Shown: positions 35,355-49,900, counted from the first letter of the stretch. The stretch: 64,000 nt of DNA from Atherinomorus stipes (GCA_023101725.1 JALJCO010010208.1:124001-188000); one strand, 5' to 3'. A program made the numbers and translations. Notes: generated by a model not told the origin, from the letters alone.

Positions 35355-37268
35355 AAGAAAGTAAAAATTTACTCCCGCTGTTCATCTCCTGCTTTGCTGC
35401 TTCCCCATCCAGCAGAACCAGGACATTCAACAACAGTGTCCCGGTATAAAGAATGAAATTCCAAACTGGTGTTGACAAACAATGCAGTAGCTTCTAAATT
35501 GGAACAAACAGCATCTGCTTAACAGCTGTGTAACAACAGCGGGAGAGAAAAAAAAAAGAAGAAGCAATCGCTATGCTGTTTATAAATCACTATGTCATCG
35601 CTGAGTACTGTTCTGTTCAAGAGCAGGACCACTAGCCAATGGACTGCTTGATGTAGTGGAAACAATGCGAGCGGGTTGTCATGATGACATACGTGGGTGG
35701 GCTGGTTTCACTGCCCTGGCAACAAATGATATTTTGCTGAGAGGATTCTCTCACCCTGTTGTGCCAACTCTGTGGCTCCTAAGAATCGGAGAGTCCAAGT
35801 AAGTTTTTTTAAGCAACAAAAAGCATTACTCTTCCCTCATATGTCATATTGAACACATAGCGGGGCAGGCCTTTCAGTGCTGATCTATTGTTGTTTAAAA
35901 CCAGCCAATGTCATAATTCATGCCCTGGTTTTCATACATTACATGAGCCAGTGACCATTTAACTCTCTCAACAGGCACTGTGAACTGGATTTAACCCAGG
36001 CAGAAAGGCAGAAAGAGATAAGCATGGCTGCACAAGGCTAAACTGTGTTAAATTGGTAGCAGAGAGGTTCTCAACACAGGCTGTACGAGTACAATACACT
36101 TATGTAGCAGCAGAACACCAGAAAGCCTGTGGGAAGGCCAGTTTCATCTCTGCCAGAAAAGCTCCCAACTGTTCAGCCATGCTGCCAGCCCAACAACATG
36201 CCGAGATTCGGTGGAGAAAATGACACACCTCCAGCATGCGTCCCTTTCTGGACACTGAAATACTTCATCAACGGTATCAACAGGCCACACAGATTATGTC
36301 AAGGTGTTGCTCTTTGTGTCAAGTAACTGTCCTTGTATATAATTACTTGTACAGAGTTTTTTTTTCTTTCGATTAATGAGGTTTTATAAGATCTTGATAA
36401 GGTCTCATTTCACATTTCTTCCCCATAAATATGGTATAATTTAGAAAGTATATTTTGCTGAGTGTGTGATTACATATACAGTAGACAATAACTACAAATT
36501 GTGAATGAATTTGTACTTTCTTCTGCTACAATAATGATTCCCAGCATATTGCAGTGATCTGGGACAAAAATTCAGCTTAATAACTTCATGGTAGTAAATT
36601 AGATTTGAGCCCATATATAACATTTGGGGGGGGGGAAACTAATCTGGGAATGTAATTCAGTGATGAATTTCATGAGAGAAAACTCATCTTTAGGTTTGGA
36701 GAGCTTTAAAGAGAATGATTTTAAAATATGAACGATAGAGGATGAAAAAGAACGCAATTACAGTTCAAATTAAAATGAAACTGAAGCACGCCTTGTTCAC
36801 ATAATTTGATCAATTTCCAGCTAAAATGGGAATTTGTGGATGAAACATCTTGCAGGGTGGAATCTATTAAAAATGTGTGAAAGGAAATTTGGACAGAACT
36901 GTACATCTGTTTCGTTGGAGGAGCATTTGCTGTTAAAATATTTGCATAACGAGTAGTAACCAGTTTCAAGATAAATTGCAAGTAAATCTAAATTCTTCCA
37001 TTTGGTTGCTGCTTCTCTCGGTTTTTAAGAGCATGTTGAACCTTTGAACATTGCAAAACTTGAAGTGATAGATTATAAACATGTTTTTGTAGCTTTCATA
37101 TTAAAGCTAAAACTGATTGCATTAATAAAACGATGGTCTACAACATATTACAAATACTGTGTAGTTCGTTACTTGATGTATTTTGGAAGAATTGCACAAT
37201 GAACACATTTAAAAAGCTTCTGTATTGCACTTCCAACAATTAGCTTCAAATTAAACTCTCAAGCCCCC

Positions 37269-37299
37269 CATTTGGGGAACACAATGTGTTCCCCAAATG
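37269..37299. repeat. Perfect 31-bp palindrome (15-bp arms, 1-nt centre)
   Basis: The left arm is catttggggaacaca, the centre is a, and the right arm is tgtgttccccaaatg, with no mismatch. Allowing a 3-nt loop, it can form a 14-bp hairpin or cruciform. The flanks (gcccccc and cggaac) do not extend the symmetry. Confidence 0.95.
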
Positions 37300-39793
37300 C
37301 GGAACAGAAGGCAGCAGGCAGCCAGTCGGACCTGCCCGTCCGCTTGTCTGCCCGTCCGCCTGCCTTCGCTCTGCTGTCTGCTCGGCTCGGCTCGTTCCCC
37401 CTGCAAAGCATCAGCAGAGGACATTTTTAAATACACTGGAACAAATACCGTATTTCTGTGTTTAAGCTTGACCGAGCTGGCGAGCTAATTTGCTCCTAAA
37501 CCCTTGAGTCTGGGAGAAGCAAGGGGGCAGAAACAGACACTTAAATTACATCCATGAATGGGTGTTGGGGGAAGATGAAAGTTTATGTGCGAGTAGATGG
37601 GGGAAAATAAGGAGAGTCAGCTTCAGGATGGCACCACTGTGGATTCTGATGATTGATGTCACAACTATGAAGGAAAACTGAGGTCACTTTATCTCATTTC
37701 AAGGACCAAGTGTTATACCCTTAAATAAACTCTAAGGAAATGTAATTAACTGGAATTTTGCTCCATCATAAGTCTGACACCCTCTGCAAACTTACAGGAG
37801 AGAAAATACAAACTGTATTTTTCTGTTTTTTTTTCTTTTTTTTGACATGGGGAGATGTAAAACAATGTTTGGTGCCTTATGTGGCATTTTAAAAAGTCCA
37901 TAAAATTTTTTATTAGATAACTAATATCTAACAACTAATCACATTTGGTGGAAGAGATTTAATATTTCTGAAAAATTCATAATTAAGAATCAATGAAAAG
38001 TCTTGACCCAGAAACCATTACATCCTCACACATTTGCTGAAGCAGTTTCTCCTCTCCTATTAAGTGCTATTTCGCTAAGCTATCTCAAATAAAAGCAACA
38101 CCTCAGCACTTGCAATGGCATAGAAACAACTATGGATGACACACTGCTCAGCTAACCAATATCTAAGGATTCCCTCCCACTGTGAACCACTGCTTTGCCT
38201 CAAAAAAGTGTCCCTACATAATTAATATAACATGTCTTCTCCTTTAGTCGTGTTCATTTTGTGTTAGCCAGTACTTTGCGTTTTATATTCCATTTCATCT
38301 CATGACTGAAGTGCCAGCATGGTGCTTCCCTTCTCTCATGTCCTTATTCCTTCACTTTTTTCCTGCTTTTTGAAAAAAAAATATCCCACTTCTCTTTTTT
38401 CTGAAGCAACCTCTGGAAAATAGGACACTGTAAGATGGTGATTGAGACCGTATGCATTGTGACATGCATAACTCAGGTATAACTCAGTGTACAGTAAGAG
38501 GAAATGGGCCACCTTGGGAAGCAGATCATAGCTTGAAAAAACAATTCCCTTGTTTACCACTGAACCACATACTGTAGATGGTGTCACTTAGGGATGAGAG
38601 GTAGATAAAAAAAGAAGTAAGAAAAACAGAGCGAGCCCCCCCTCCATTGCGTGCAAATGCATTTGATTTACACCTACTGGGCCTAATGCTTTCTAGCATA
38701 TTTCCTATCGCTCTGTCACGAAGGCCAATCTGTTTGGCATCTTGGAGGCATGCTGTTTCTCTCCCAGGTTCTCTATTATCCGCCACAGTGAGGTCTCTAC
38801 CGTGATACAACTTAATATAACGCAGTCAAAACCAATGTCCGCAGCATTAACCGCCCACCAGACAGCACCACACTGTACAAAGGACTGTCAGTGAGTCCAG
38901 GAGAGAAGCTGCTGCTCGTACCATGAGACACAGATTAAAATGGAGTTGGGAGACTGGTCTGAAGAAAGGAGAAGGAACTAATAGGCACATCTTTTCTGAT
39001 TTGAGGAACATGACTACAGCATACATAAGGATGGTGGCTGGGGTCTGACACAGTGGTAGTAATTGGATTTCTCAGGCCTTGTGCCCACTCATGATAACAT
39101 GCTGAGCTGTGACATGAAAAGTCCTTATGTGTGGCGAGGGAGTAAGGTGCAGCAGAGTGGAAGTGACAGGTGTCAAAGATCCAATTCCCTCGCTCTTCTC
39201 GATCCTCCGGTTCCTTTTCTCAAGAGTCACCCAAGGAACAACCTACCCTGTGGTACAGCCAAACGCTAGGTTTGACATTCAGTTGCAAATCCAAGCTACT
39301 TATGTAAAGTGTAGCAGGGGAAGTGAAGGAGTGGAAAGTCTGGGAGCGCTGCAGATACTAGGGGGTCACAGCCCGATCGCTGCTTTATTTACAATACTTT
39401 CTGATGCTAATATGAGCTGAATGGACAAGGAGCACAAGAAAGCCTAAGAACCCCCGCTGCAGATGTCAGCGATGATGACGGCAGGGGGTGGGGGGTGCAA
39501 TGCCTGCATGGCCACAGTCCTCTCCCTGTCCTCTCGCAGCATTCTGGCCTCATCTTTAACGAGGACTGCATGAGAAGAGGCACATCATTAAAAAGAGCCA
39601 TTCTGAGGTTTTTCTGTCTGCCATTAACTTAACAGCCTACCTCTCTCGTTACCTTTCATCCTCCCTTTTAAAAATGGGGGACACAGAGGTTTGAAGGCAA
39701 GATGCACCCACTGACTGAACACTGTCCTTCATTCATTCATACATACATAACGAGGACAACATGTCTCAATTCATTTTGTTTCGATTATTTTTC

Positions 39794-39930
39794 CAATTCA
39801 ATTCAATTCAACTTTATTTGTATAGCATCCATACATGACCATGTCACCTCAGGGTGCTTAACAAACAGAAAAATTCAGATCAGATTCATAATAACCTAGC
39901 TAAGGAAACCAACAGATCTAGACTCGACCC
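39794..39930 (+). repeat. Dispersed teleost repeat fragment (AATTC-rich start, TTTATTTGTATAGC core)
   Basis: It begins with caattcaattcaattcaac followed by tttatttgtatagc, then cacctcagggtgcttaaca and ctaaggaaaccaacagatct. I recall this arrangement (AATTC units, then tttat..tatagcgc, then cctcaaggcgctt) as a very common teleost repeat. Class and exact limits are not assigned. Confidence 0.5.
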
Positions 39931-41250
39931 GGTCCACATTTTATAATAAAATAGGTGTTAGAGTTTATAACTTTCACAATGAACTGATTTTACATAATAT
40001 ACTGATGTGATATGATAATTAGCTTAATGCCCAGAAAGATATGTTGTAGCCTAAAGGAAAGATCTTATTAGTGGCACAATGGAAAAATAGCGGGCCTTTG
40101 TGAATCTTTTTTAATGGTGATGAATTTACTCTAATTTGATTATCCACCACCGCCAGCGACGCCACAGTGTAGAAACACTGCTCTGGATCCTGTTCAGCTC
40201 GTGACCTTTCTCACAAATGAACCGAGTCCAAACTGTGCATGATTACCGTGCATGCAAGTAAAAGTCATTCAGACTGTCTACCGTCGTGGTGCTCGGGCTA
40301 CTGCGATTTTTATCTTGCGCACACAGTTTAACTCGGCAGCAATACTTGTTTCGTTAATCTGAATTAAAAGGCTCCCTGGTTGGGGCAAAAAAGAGCACAA
40401 AGGGTTAATAGAAATACCAGAGTTTCTCCAATATTAAAACGTGTTGACGTACAAAATGCACCTATGGTCTAGTGGAAACTGGTGGCCAGGAAAAGGGCAG
40501 GGGGAGGCTCTCTGGGTCCTCACATACCTCCTCTCTGTCATTGCGCCCTCAGTCTCTCATCAATAGTTTATAATGTGGGTCACCAGCAGCCATAAGGTGC
40601 CTCCCACTAGTGAGACTGACTCAAAATGTTGAATTACAACATACTGAGCTCATCTCTGCAAGGTCATGTGGGGGACAGCGTGGGGAACACTGACACTAAT
40701 TGGTGAATGAAAGATAGTAATGATAGAGGTGGTTTGGATGACTTCTCTTTAACCTCAGTTTAACTTCTGTGGAGTACAAATCCAATGAGCACATTCCGCC
40801 ATGATAAGTTTTACAGTATGCGCATGGCAACCGTGAGAGAAAGCCTGCATTTCAGTGGCTGTAAAAATGTTACAGAATAAATCATTCTCACTGAATATAC
40901 ATGAGGAGAGGAAAATATGGAAATATTATAGCACTCTGCCTGAGGTAGTAACCTTTTGTTGCCACAACTGAGGAGGACGACATAACTTTACATATTTCTG
41001 CTTCATATTCTATTTGAGTAATAATGTTGTCAGGAGAACCCAGGTGATGAGAGCTAGGATAAGAACCAGGACGGAGATGACAAAGGCATTTGTGTGGACG
41101 TAAAATGGTGGGGATGGGGGGGATCAAACATGGAAAATCTCAAAACGATTTAAGAGGATGGAGGTAACATTTTTTTCCCTCAGAGAAAGGAAGTAATAAG
41201 GGTTAAAAAAAAAAAAAAACGCACATTGCTGCAGCACAAGAGATATCTCT

Positions 41251-41300
41251 CTCTCTCACTCTCTCTGTCTCTCTTCCTCTCTCTGTCTCTCTCTTACCAC
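41251..41300. repeat. (TC)n-rich simple repeat
   Basis: An imperfect CT/TC microsatellite with interrupting CACT and GTCT units, flanked by gagata and taccacagctgc. Confidence 0.85.
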
Positions 41301-41414
41301 AGCTGCAGTGATAAATGTCTCTTTGTATTCTGGACAGAAAACTGCGGGCTACAATGTACTTGTCAGAAGACAGCTGATTTTTTTCCCCTCTTTTAAACAG
41401 AGCCGAGTATATTT

Positions 41415-41966
41415 TTAATCTTTCAGTTCACAGAAAGGGAGAAGATAAAACAAATGCGTTATGCCAAAACACATAATGCCCAGGAAATGGCTCCCTGTTC
41501 CCCGCACGCTTGTGTGGCGTTTAGTTATGAATGTGTTCCTGTGTGTAAACTGTATGTGTCTGCAGCAGGTGCTGCTCCATGCTATTTGTACTTTTCCTAA
41601 ATTCAGCAGCATCCTTAATCCCTGCTGTGAAGCCCGTAGTTCCACTATAAAGGCTCCTAAATGGGCGTCAGTGCTACAGGTAATGGAGCTGATTATAGCT
41701 ATCTGGGCTACGGGCCAGCTGCCAGACTTGCCCTGCCTGGAGGGAGCACAGGCCGCCTGGTGTCTGATATCCTGGGATCCCTGTAATACAAGCCTTGCTT
41801 TGGCAGTCACTATCCTGCCCACTTCCAACCACACACTGGGGCTCCTTTGAGTTAGTCTATGTGTATAGTATGTCCTCATCAAGCGCTTTACTCCACATGG
41901 TATCAGTCCACTGTCATACCATTTCATTAACAAGGCAAGCCATGCTCTATTAAAAGAGGGTTGCAA
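41415..41966 (-). other. Intronic block open on both strands, probably not coding
   Basis: A 183-codon frame on the minus strand overlaps a 129-codon frame on the plus strand (41461-41850). Composition is balanced and non-repetitive. Neither translation contains a domain, signal peptide or family motif I recognise. No convincing splice sites or Kozak context single out either frame. Placement inside a pcdh19 intron and openness on both strands fit chance or a conserved non-coding element better than a gene. Confidence 0.25.
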
Positions 41967-43345
41967 ACTTGAATTGTCACCAGAGGATTATATCTTCAAT
42001 TTTCTAACCTCTGGGTAAAGATGTTGTAGCAGCTCACTTTACTGTTACTGTATTCATAGAAATTAAGACCCTAGCAGAACAGACAGCATTAGCTGATCAG
42101 CTGGGAATGCATTCCCCAGCTGGATCGTAAACATTTTTCTGTCAGCTAGCAGCCATTAGAGTTAATGCAACTCTACGGCTCCCTAAGTTACACCGAAGCT
42201 CAAATTTAGGATGTCCACACCAGAATTGGCCAAGATGCTAGTCAAAACAGTCATTAACACAGCAATGTGATTCACAACTGAGAGCGAAAACAGCACAAGT
42301 AAGCTTTTCTTTAGCCGATTTACTCATCTCGTTCCTATCAATAAACTCTCCTATCTACTGTTCCACAATGTTCCACCTTTATATCCTCCCCTATCACAGA
42401 ATAACACCACCTTACTGCCTTCTTTGTTACTTGAATTACCATAGAGACTGGAGGGATTTGTTCACTTCAAAATAATGGACATTTCATCAAACAACTTTTA
42501 CTCTGTGCGGCTGATGCTGTCATTGTCCTTGTAAAAAGTCTCTATAAGCACAAGAATCTATAACAGTACCTTTGAGGATGAATAGCCTCCTTTGGCTCAC
42601 TGAAGCTTTGTGCTGTCATGATAGGAGTGTGTGCAACAGCCTCTACACTTGCTGCACCAGCTGGTGGTGCAGAGCTTTGTAAATTAAAAATGGCACTTCT
42701 GAGATGATTCTTTGTTAACCTCTAGTTATATTGACTCCACAGCACATAAAGATAAGATTATCTCTCTGGGGGGTAAATTGTATTCAGATTACGATCACCT
42801 GTCCATGGCAGGATGCCCACATCAGACTGGTGGTGCAGAAATAGAGTTAATGAAGATGAAATAATGCTGAGAATGATTTGATTCCTGTTGAACAAATTTG
42901 TGCAAAACGGGGCAAAATACAGTATGTTTGCATTTATTGTAATGGGGTTTATCCATAAGGTTAATATGGAATATCTGCTCCCTCTTGTCTGCTTGTTTGG
43001 GTTTTCATCCTGCTGTGCATCATCACTTCTGTTTTCCTCCACTGTTTTTCACCTTGAGCTAATTTAGTCATCACAACTCTGATCTAGTCTTCTTGCTGCT
43101 ACATTCCAAGCCAATCAGTCTGATCCCTGCTCCTTAAAACTCTCTTATTTCCTATCAGTCTCCATCTGCCTCTGCCTGGTACCGGAGGATCCTCATCAAA
43201 AGCAAGTGATGGCAAAATAAAACAGTTTCAAGTTTTGTTATTCAAATAATCTCCTCTATTAGATTTAGCAAGTAACATTGTTAAGGAGAAGTTACATTTA
43301 GTTTGCAACCAGAAGTAACACATTTGTTTTGCTAATCTAATCATT

Positions 43346-43385
43346 AATCACTTATTTTAAAAGTAATCTTTTAAAATAAGTGATT
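43346..43385. repeat. Perfect inverted repeat: 18-bp arms, 4-nt loop
   Basis: The left arm aatcacttattttaaaag and right arm cttttaaaataagtgatt are exact reverse complements, separated by taat. The RNA or single-stranded DNA would form an 18-bp AT-rich hairpin. The flanks continue with the related ttgataagtgatt, suggesting small local duplication. Confidence 0.95.
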
Positions 43386-43895
43386 GATAAGTGATTTCCA
43401 TCCACTCATGGTTGGATATGAGTGTGTTTCAATGATCCTTGCATTGGCAACGACAGAAAAAAAAAATCCCTGAAGCATTTACATATTTTCTGTGTCTCCC
43501 TACTTCTTGGCAGACAGCTACGTTCTCATGGAAAGTATCCAATCCAACAGTTGTGTTAGTCTGCATGTGTACAGCAGTTCCAAAAGCAAGATGGCAAGTA
43601 TGTGCATTATTTGAAATTTATGGGCAAAAAGAAAAACATTGCAACAATAGGTGTCTGTCAGCTGTGAAGAGCTCTACTTAAAAAGTTAAAAAGCATGAGC
43701 AAGCTAAGCATGGTAGCAGCACCCACTGAGAAAGAGGGTGATGCAGCCAAACCAATGGCTGCGTGGATATGATGAGGTTGTCGGTAGTTATGTGGCAACA
43801 GAGATGCTACTCACCCTCTAGACAAGATAAATCCTATGTGAGGAATTGCAGATGAAGCGCTCTCTCTTGGTAAAGTAACAAGTTACTTAAAAAAA

Positions 43896-43922
43896 CATAA
43901 TAAATAATAATAATAATAATTA
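43896..43922. repeat. (TAA)n microsatellite
   Basis: A short run of about six TAA/AAT units (aataaataataataataataat), followed by tatcaccaccac. Confidence 0.8.
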
Positions 43923-46900
43923 TCACCACCACACCAATAAGGTTAATAAGGTGTTTGTGATTTTAGTACAAATTGGGCTGCATCCTTTCAGCTTTTTGTT
44001 TTAACCCCGTCTTATACCTTCTTGCTTTGTATTACAATGGCGAATGGGTTGTGTCCAAGCTGTGACCTCAACGAATTAAAAACACAATGGTGCGGTTAGA
44101 AAAATGGCTGCTGCCTCAGTTCCTCGGAGAAGAAGCAGAATCAATCAGAGCCACAAAAGGCACGCAGACTGGAGACATTGCTGTAGCTCTGCTTCTTGAA
44201 TTTCACTTTATTTCCACCAACCCGCAGTATTTCTCTCTTGTGCCATCTCTTTATCTTTCTTCTCGTCTCTCTCTCTCTTCCCCACTCCATTTCTGATTAA
44301 CCTTTATAGACACACACTTGCAACCACACACACTCAATACACTGTGTACACACACTCAGATGGATTTAAAATTCAGGTACTCTCTCCTCTCTCTTTAATA
44401 CACACTCAGCCCCCATCAACTTCTGCACATTACCTGTTCTTAATCTCCCTCCCTCTGTCTGGGATCATCCTGATCCCCCTGTTTTCCCATCTGCTGCTGA
44501 TTGGGGCCCAGCTTTGCGAGGTGTTCAACAAACAACTGCGATTCACTTGGTTTCTGCGGAGATTATTAACACACCTAGCATGCCACAGCGTCATGAATAA
44601 GCAATAGAGATCCGGAGCCCTATTTTCTGTCTGCCTGTGTATTTCCTCCCCCTCTCTCAGCCTCTGTCTCTCTCTTGCCCTGCCGCGTTGTGAACTGAAT
44701 GCCAGGATTGTCTAGAAAATGAGCTGTCAGTGGAGGGCCTGCAATGAGATACATCAGGCTCATTGTGAGCCCTAGAAAATAATGAACTATTCCCATTTCT
44801 CTCTCTGATATGTTCAATACACTATCCATGACAAGTGCAAAGAGATAAGCAGTCCCCTCTTCAGCTGATTAAATACACTGAGTATATTCAGGAGGGCTTT
44901 GGCAGAATGAAGGTTCAAGGGACGCCGCTACAGTATTATAACATTACTATATGTTTCAGTCTCAGCCGAAGATGACGACCTTTTGTACGGAGCGTTGTTT
45001 GCTAGCGCTGGCAGTCGAAGAAGCGCAGCTAAAGGTAATGCTTGCAAAAAGCAGTCAGGAAATCAAAATATGTCACATTTGTTTAAGTTACTCACATTTC
45101 TTTGCTAAACTCCACTGAGAGAAAGATATGGCACTTTTTTTGTAAGAATTTGTTGGTTTACTCATGAAAGTACAGTGACGTACGTTCATGTACAGGCCAC
45201 ATGCATTTTTTTCAAAAACAGAAAAGCACCAAAAGCAGTGTTGTTTGAGCAAAACCAGAAAAGAAAAAGGAGGTAAAACTAGAAAAAACGACAGAACAGG
45301 CGTTTTTCTTTTTTTCCACTATTTTACAAGGCGCAAAATTAATAACAGGCAGCTCTGTGGTATTATACAAGGTGTAATTTTAATATGACAGAACCAGACA
45401 TCTCACAGTGTAACACAATTTTATTCAGTGATAAGCACCATAAAAAAGAGGAGCCCAGATGGACACAGCTTGAAATAATATTTTATTTCCCTCTTTCTCC
45501 CTCAAGTCTTCACATCTTGGAGGCAAAATCTGCATCTTGGTTGTTCATTACAGACTCCAATACACCTGCTAAGCAATCTCTGGTGTGTTTGAACACAGAG
45601 TGTGTTTGCACTCTATCTTCCTTAATGCCCGAATTGCACAGAGCTCTTTGTCACTGTCAGCCATTTTACCTCCACCAGTTCCACATTAGATTAGGCAAAT
45701 CCAAATCAAAATGGATGGTCCCAGTATACAGTTTATTTGTTAATCTAATCATAAAGTATCATAACGCACCATCCGCTGTTGCCAGCCTGAATCACAACAA
45801 GAGTTTTGATGCTTAATTCAATCAAAATGTTGTTTGAGAATCAGTCACATTGTCTGGCAAATTCACAGATACCTTGGAGTGAGAGGAAGAAAAAAAAAGC
45901 TACCTGTCAGACAGATTGTTTCTTCTTCTCCTCTTTTTTATTTTCCCTCTCTAAGACTGCTTACTAGACTCTCAGCTCATCTCTCAATCTCTGTCTCCCT
46001 CGCACACAGACTCTCTCCTCCTCCCGTGTTGTCAGCACAGCCCTGTTCCTGTTGCCTTCCTCATTCTGACACCTGTCAGCATTTTCGTTAGTAGATCAGA
46101 GAACTGCAAACTAGAAATGTTCCCGTGGTGAATTTAGGGCAAGTTTGCAGCAGAAACATGTGAGGTGCCTTTACACTTTCTTTAATTCAACAGGGAAAGT
46201 GAAGTGCTTGACTGGCACAAAGTTGGGAGATGTGGGTTGGAGATGTTTGCAGTCTGTAGATGGAAAGAGATGAGGAAGACGTATAGAGGGTGAGAGAGAA
46301 AGGAAAAGAAAAGGTGGAGGATGGGGGTGAAATCAATTAGGAGCAGCGAAACCCTGTGGATCTGCTGATGGAAGAAGGGAATATGGAGAAATCTGCGGCC
46401 CAAGGAGGGGGCTTCCATTCCTGGGCTCCAGCTTCAGGCACACACCCACAGGGAGCTAACAGATAGATGAGAGATATTCTCCAGAGGTGGAGGCCAAAGA
46501 ATATGTCAGAAATAAAGGAGGACTTTTCCCTGCTCTGGCTAATTGAGCAGTCTTGGATCCCTTCGAGTCTAATAAGCCAAGAAGCAGGGATTTCATTTGA
46601 TGAACACTTACACATTGACCTGGAAACGATTCCAAAAGCAAGGCCGCAAACGTCAAAAAGCCACAAATCAGACACTGTAAAATGACACCATGCTCCCTCT
46701 TTCCCTCCCGCTGAGATAGCTTGAGCGATTTAACAATACATGAATCTTAATCCTTGAAAACCATTGCTCATCCATATCAGGGAGGAATTACAGTGTGAGC
46801 TATGACAATCAAAGAAAGTAAAAAAGAAAAAAAATAGATTAAGCTCCCTTTGTCACCAGCCCCTCGGAGTCTGTTCCCTGGCTTCTCCCTTGACACTAAT

Positions 46901-49900
46901 GGCTCCACAGTGCTAAAGCTAGCATGTCGCACATTTCAACCAAATCCCCCCTAACTTCACAGACATGCCTGTAAAGATAAAGAGGAATTCATTTTATGTA
47001 GCTCTTCTTCTCAGTTTATAGCTACAGCGATATCATCCACTTTTCTTCTATTGGCAGATATGGGGGAGCCATTACATGTTTAAGATATCACTTCCTTTAT
47101 AGATTTTAAAAGATTTAATGTAATTTGCTCTTCAGATACTTCCCTAATCTAATCCACTGGGCGAGGATATTTAAGGTCAGGTTTTCAAAAAAGGCACACA
47201 CGCCTCTTTAGATTCTTGGAAGCGATTCAACAAAGAATTATTCACTCGGATGTAAGTCGAAAATCTCTTCACAGGCATTTCACCGAAAGTTACCTTGGCT
47301 GGGGGAGGAATAATGAATAGTGCTGCTGAAACCGCATCACCGAAGAGAAAATCATAACCAATGGACAGAAGCCAAATATCAAAACCTCTAAATTGCTTCA
47401 GAAAGAAGAACTGCCCACTGTGATGTGGTGCTGGGCTAGTTTGCAGCTGAATCTAGTCCTCAAATGGTTTCCCACATGAAAGCCAACAATATGACAGGGA
47501 GGCAGGGTCTTTGTGTAAAGGTAACTACATGTCTCCTGGGCAAACAACATCTTTACATGGCACTGGGAATGGTAAACATTTGCACTGTTAAAGCCCGAGA
47601 GTTTAACCCTTCCTCCCATCCCCTTCCAGCTTCCTTTTGTTCTCTGCGCTTATCAACACAAGAAAACAGAACGATAAAAAAAAATCACACAGAAAAACTA
47701 GGCGCTTCTATGTTGTTGTTGTCCTTTGGCAATTGCAGTCTCTCAACTTGTTTTCTGCTTTAGCTGGCAGGAAAGGCGCACTTTACAGCAGTTACTCCCA
47801 GAAGACATCTAAGCAGCAGGGTGTTCAGTGAACATGCAATATTTGTTTTCTGAAAATCTCCTTCAATCAGTAGATTAGTGTCCATTTTTCTCAATTAAGA
47901 CAGATTTAAGCTCAAAGCAAAAACCACAGCAAACACATGAAATGTAACCACCGCACCTCTCGTATTATAGCTGTTCTATTTCTGCCTCCGTGCTGAAGTC
48001 GGTTTGCATAAAAGTAAAAGAGAAGCAGGGAAATGATGCAGCTGGAGTTCTCCCAAGGAGCTACAGAGAAATGTTGATCATGTGAGATCCTCATGCAGCA
48101 GGGGAGATGGCTTCAGCTGTGCATCATCTACCCATCACTGTCATCCCGGCCTGCCCTTTAACTACATTGTGTAATTAGACTGTTTGAGACGTACAAAGGG
48201 GGACAATTTTATTTGCACGTGATCTTTGGTCAAATTATTTAACATCTATGAGCAGCCTCTGCGATGTGACCGCTGGGATTGATTGACCAAAACAGCAGGA
48301 GAAAAAAAAAAAACAAAAAAACATTTCAGAGGCCATTTTATTCAATATTTCTTGAAGAAAACTGCTGGGCAAAAAAGTGAATCTGCAGGAGGTCGCCATG
48401 AAAAGGGAAGTGAGGAAAAGCCAATAACTCGCAAACACATTGCAATTCTGAACAGATACTTTGTTATCATCTGTTTTGTTCTGGTCCAAAGAATGGACAG
48501 CACTGCAAAATAGCTTCATGTTCTGTTTACCAGCAGTGTAGAACAGCATTACACATTCAGGAGGCATGCGTCCATTTTGCTGAAACAGATACAATCATCG
48601 GTGGTGTTAATGAAAAACGCACTGCCTCAGAGAGCTCTTCCCACTTGTAATATTCTTCATGTACATCATTTCTAATTGTCTCCAATAATGAGATCCCACT
48701 ACCAGAAGACCTGTCAGCATGCATTTTTCAGAGGCATTGGAATTTTTGCAGGTTGTGAAGTAATTACAGCTGGCAACCAGTAGATGACCAATTCACTTTT
48801 CATTGTTCATTATAGTCCCACACTGCCTGGGGAACACCCGGGACAAACTGATTCAAATGGTCACCACTCTTCCCGACCCCATACACCTCGACAGGCATTT
48901 TTCAGCTAAATCGTAAAAAAAGCGAGAGCAGCCAGGGAGGAAGACAGAGGCTTTTCTGTAAGTCTATTTTAATAAGCATATACAATGCAGGCTGTCTAAT
49001 GTCATTATTCCTCAGTCAGATAACATAAACAGTAAAACTGCTCCAAATGAAGCATCTGGTCAGTTAAATATGCCAGAGACCAGACAAGAACTGCTTCTCA
49101 AGCCACACCCACACACTTCACAGTCCACTGGTGGAAATAGATAGCTGAATAATTTAAATAAATCACACGATCTTCACTCTTTATGCATTTCTCTCAAGAA
49201 GGATTTCTTTCCAATATCTCCGGCTCATTAAAATTTCTCCTCTATAAGAGCTGAGGAAGAAGGGAGTGAAGTAGTGAGGAAGTAGTAAGTCTTTCTAGGC
49301 CAGCGTTGGTAAAAGGGAACCAAAGTATTACTGACGTTAACTTGGAGAAGAAAACCTAAATTTGGAACAAGTTTTGAAAATTGGAGCATGGGGTAAAATG
49401 TAAAGTTCAGATACAGCGAAAGATATCTCAAGAGTGTGCTTTTTTTTTTTTTTTCAAAAAGGGGGAGGGACTGCTTCCTCCTTATCCTGAACTCAAACTG
49501 CTAATGGGAATCATCTCAAAATGTCTGTGATTTCCACAAACGCCGACTCCTGTGCTCTCTGAAGCCACTGCACCTGTGTATGTGGTGTTTCCTTTGAGCT
49601 CAGTAAATACCCTCAGGTGCATATACTAACATCCTGGTCCACTTCAGACAGCTTTATCCTGCTTTCCTCCTCCTCCTCCCTCCCCTCTTACTGACCCACT
49701 CTCTTCCTGAGCTTGACTGGCAGTAGTTAAGAATGAACATGACCCTTACACCGACTTCTGCCAACCAAATGGATGTCTTCTTAAACAGCGAGTCAGAAAT
49801 GAAACATCAACGTTAATTCCCTGCTAAATGATCTCATTGAATAATGGATGAGGGCACATGGTGATATGCAGATTTCCACCTTGTACCTTTGTGAGCCTAA

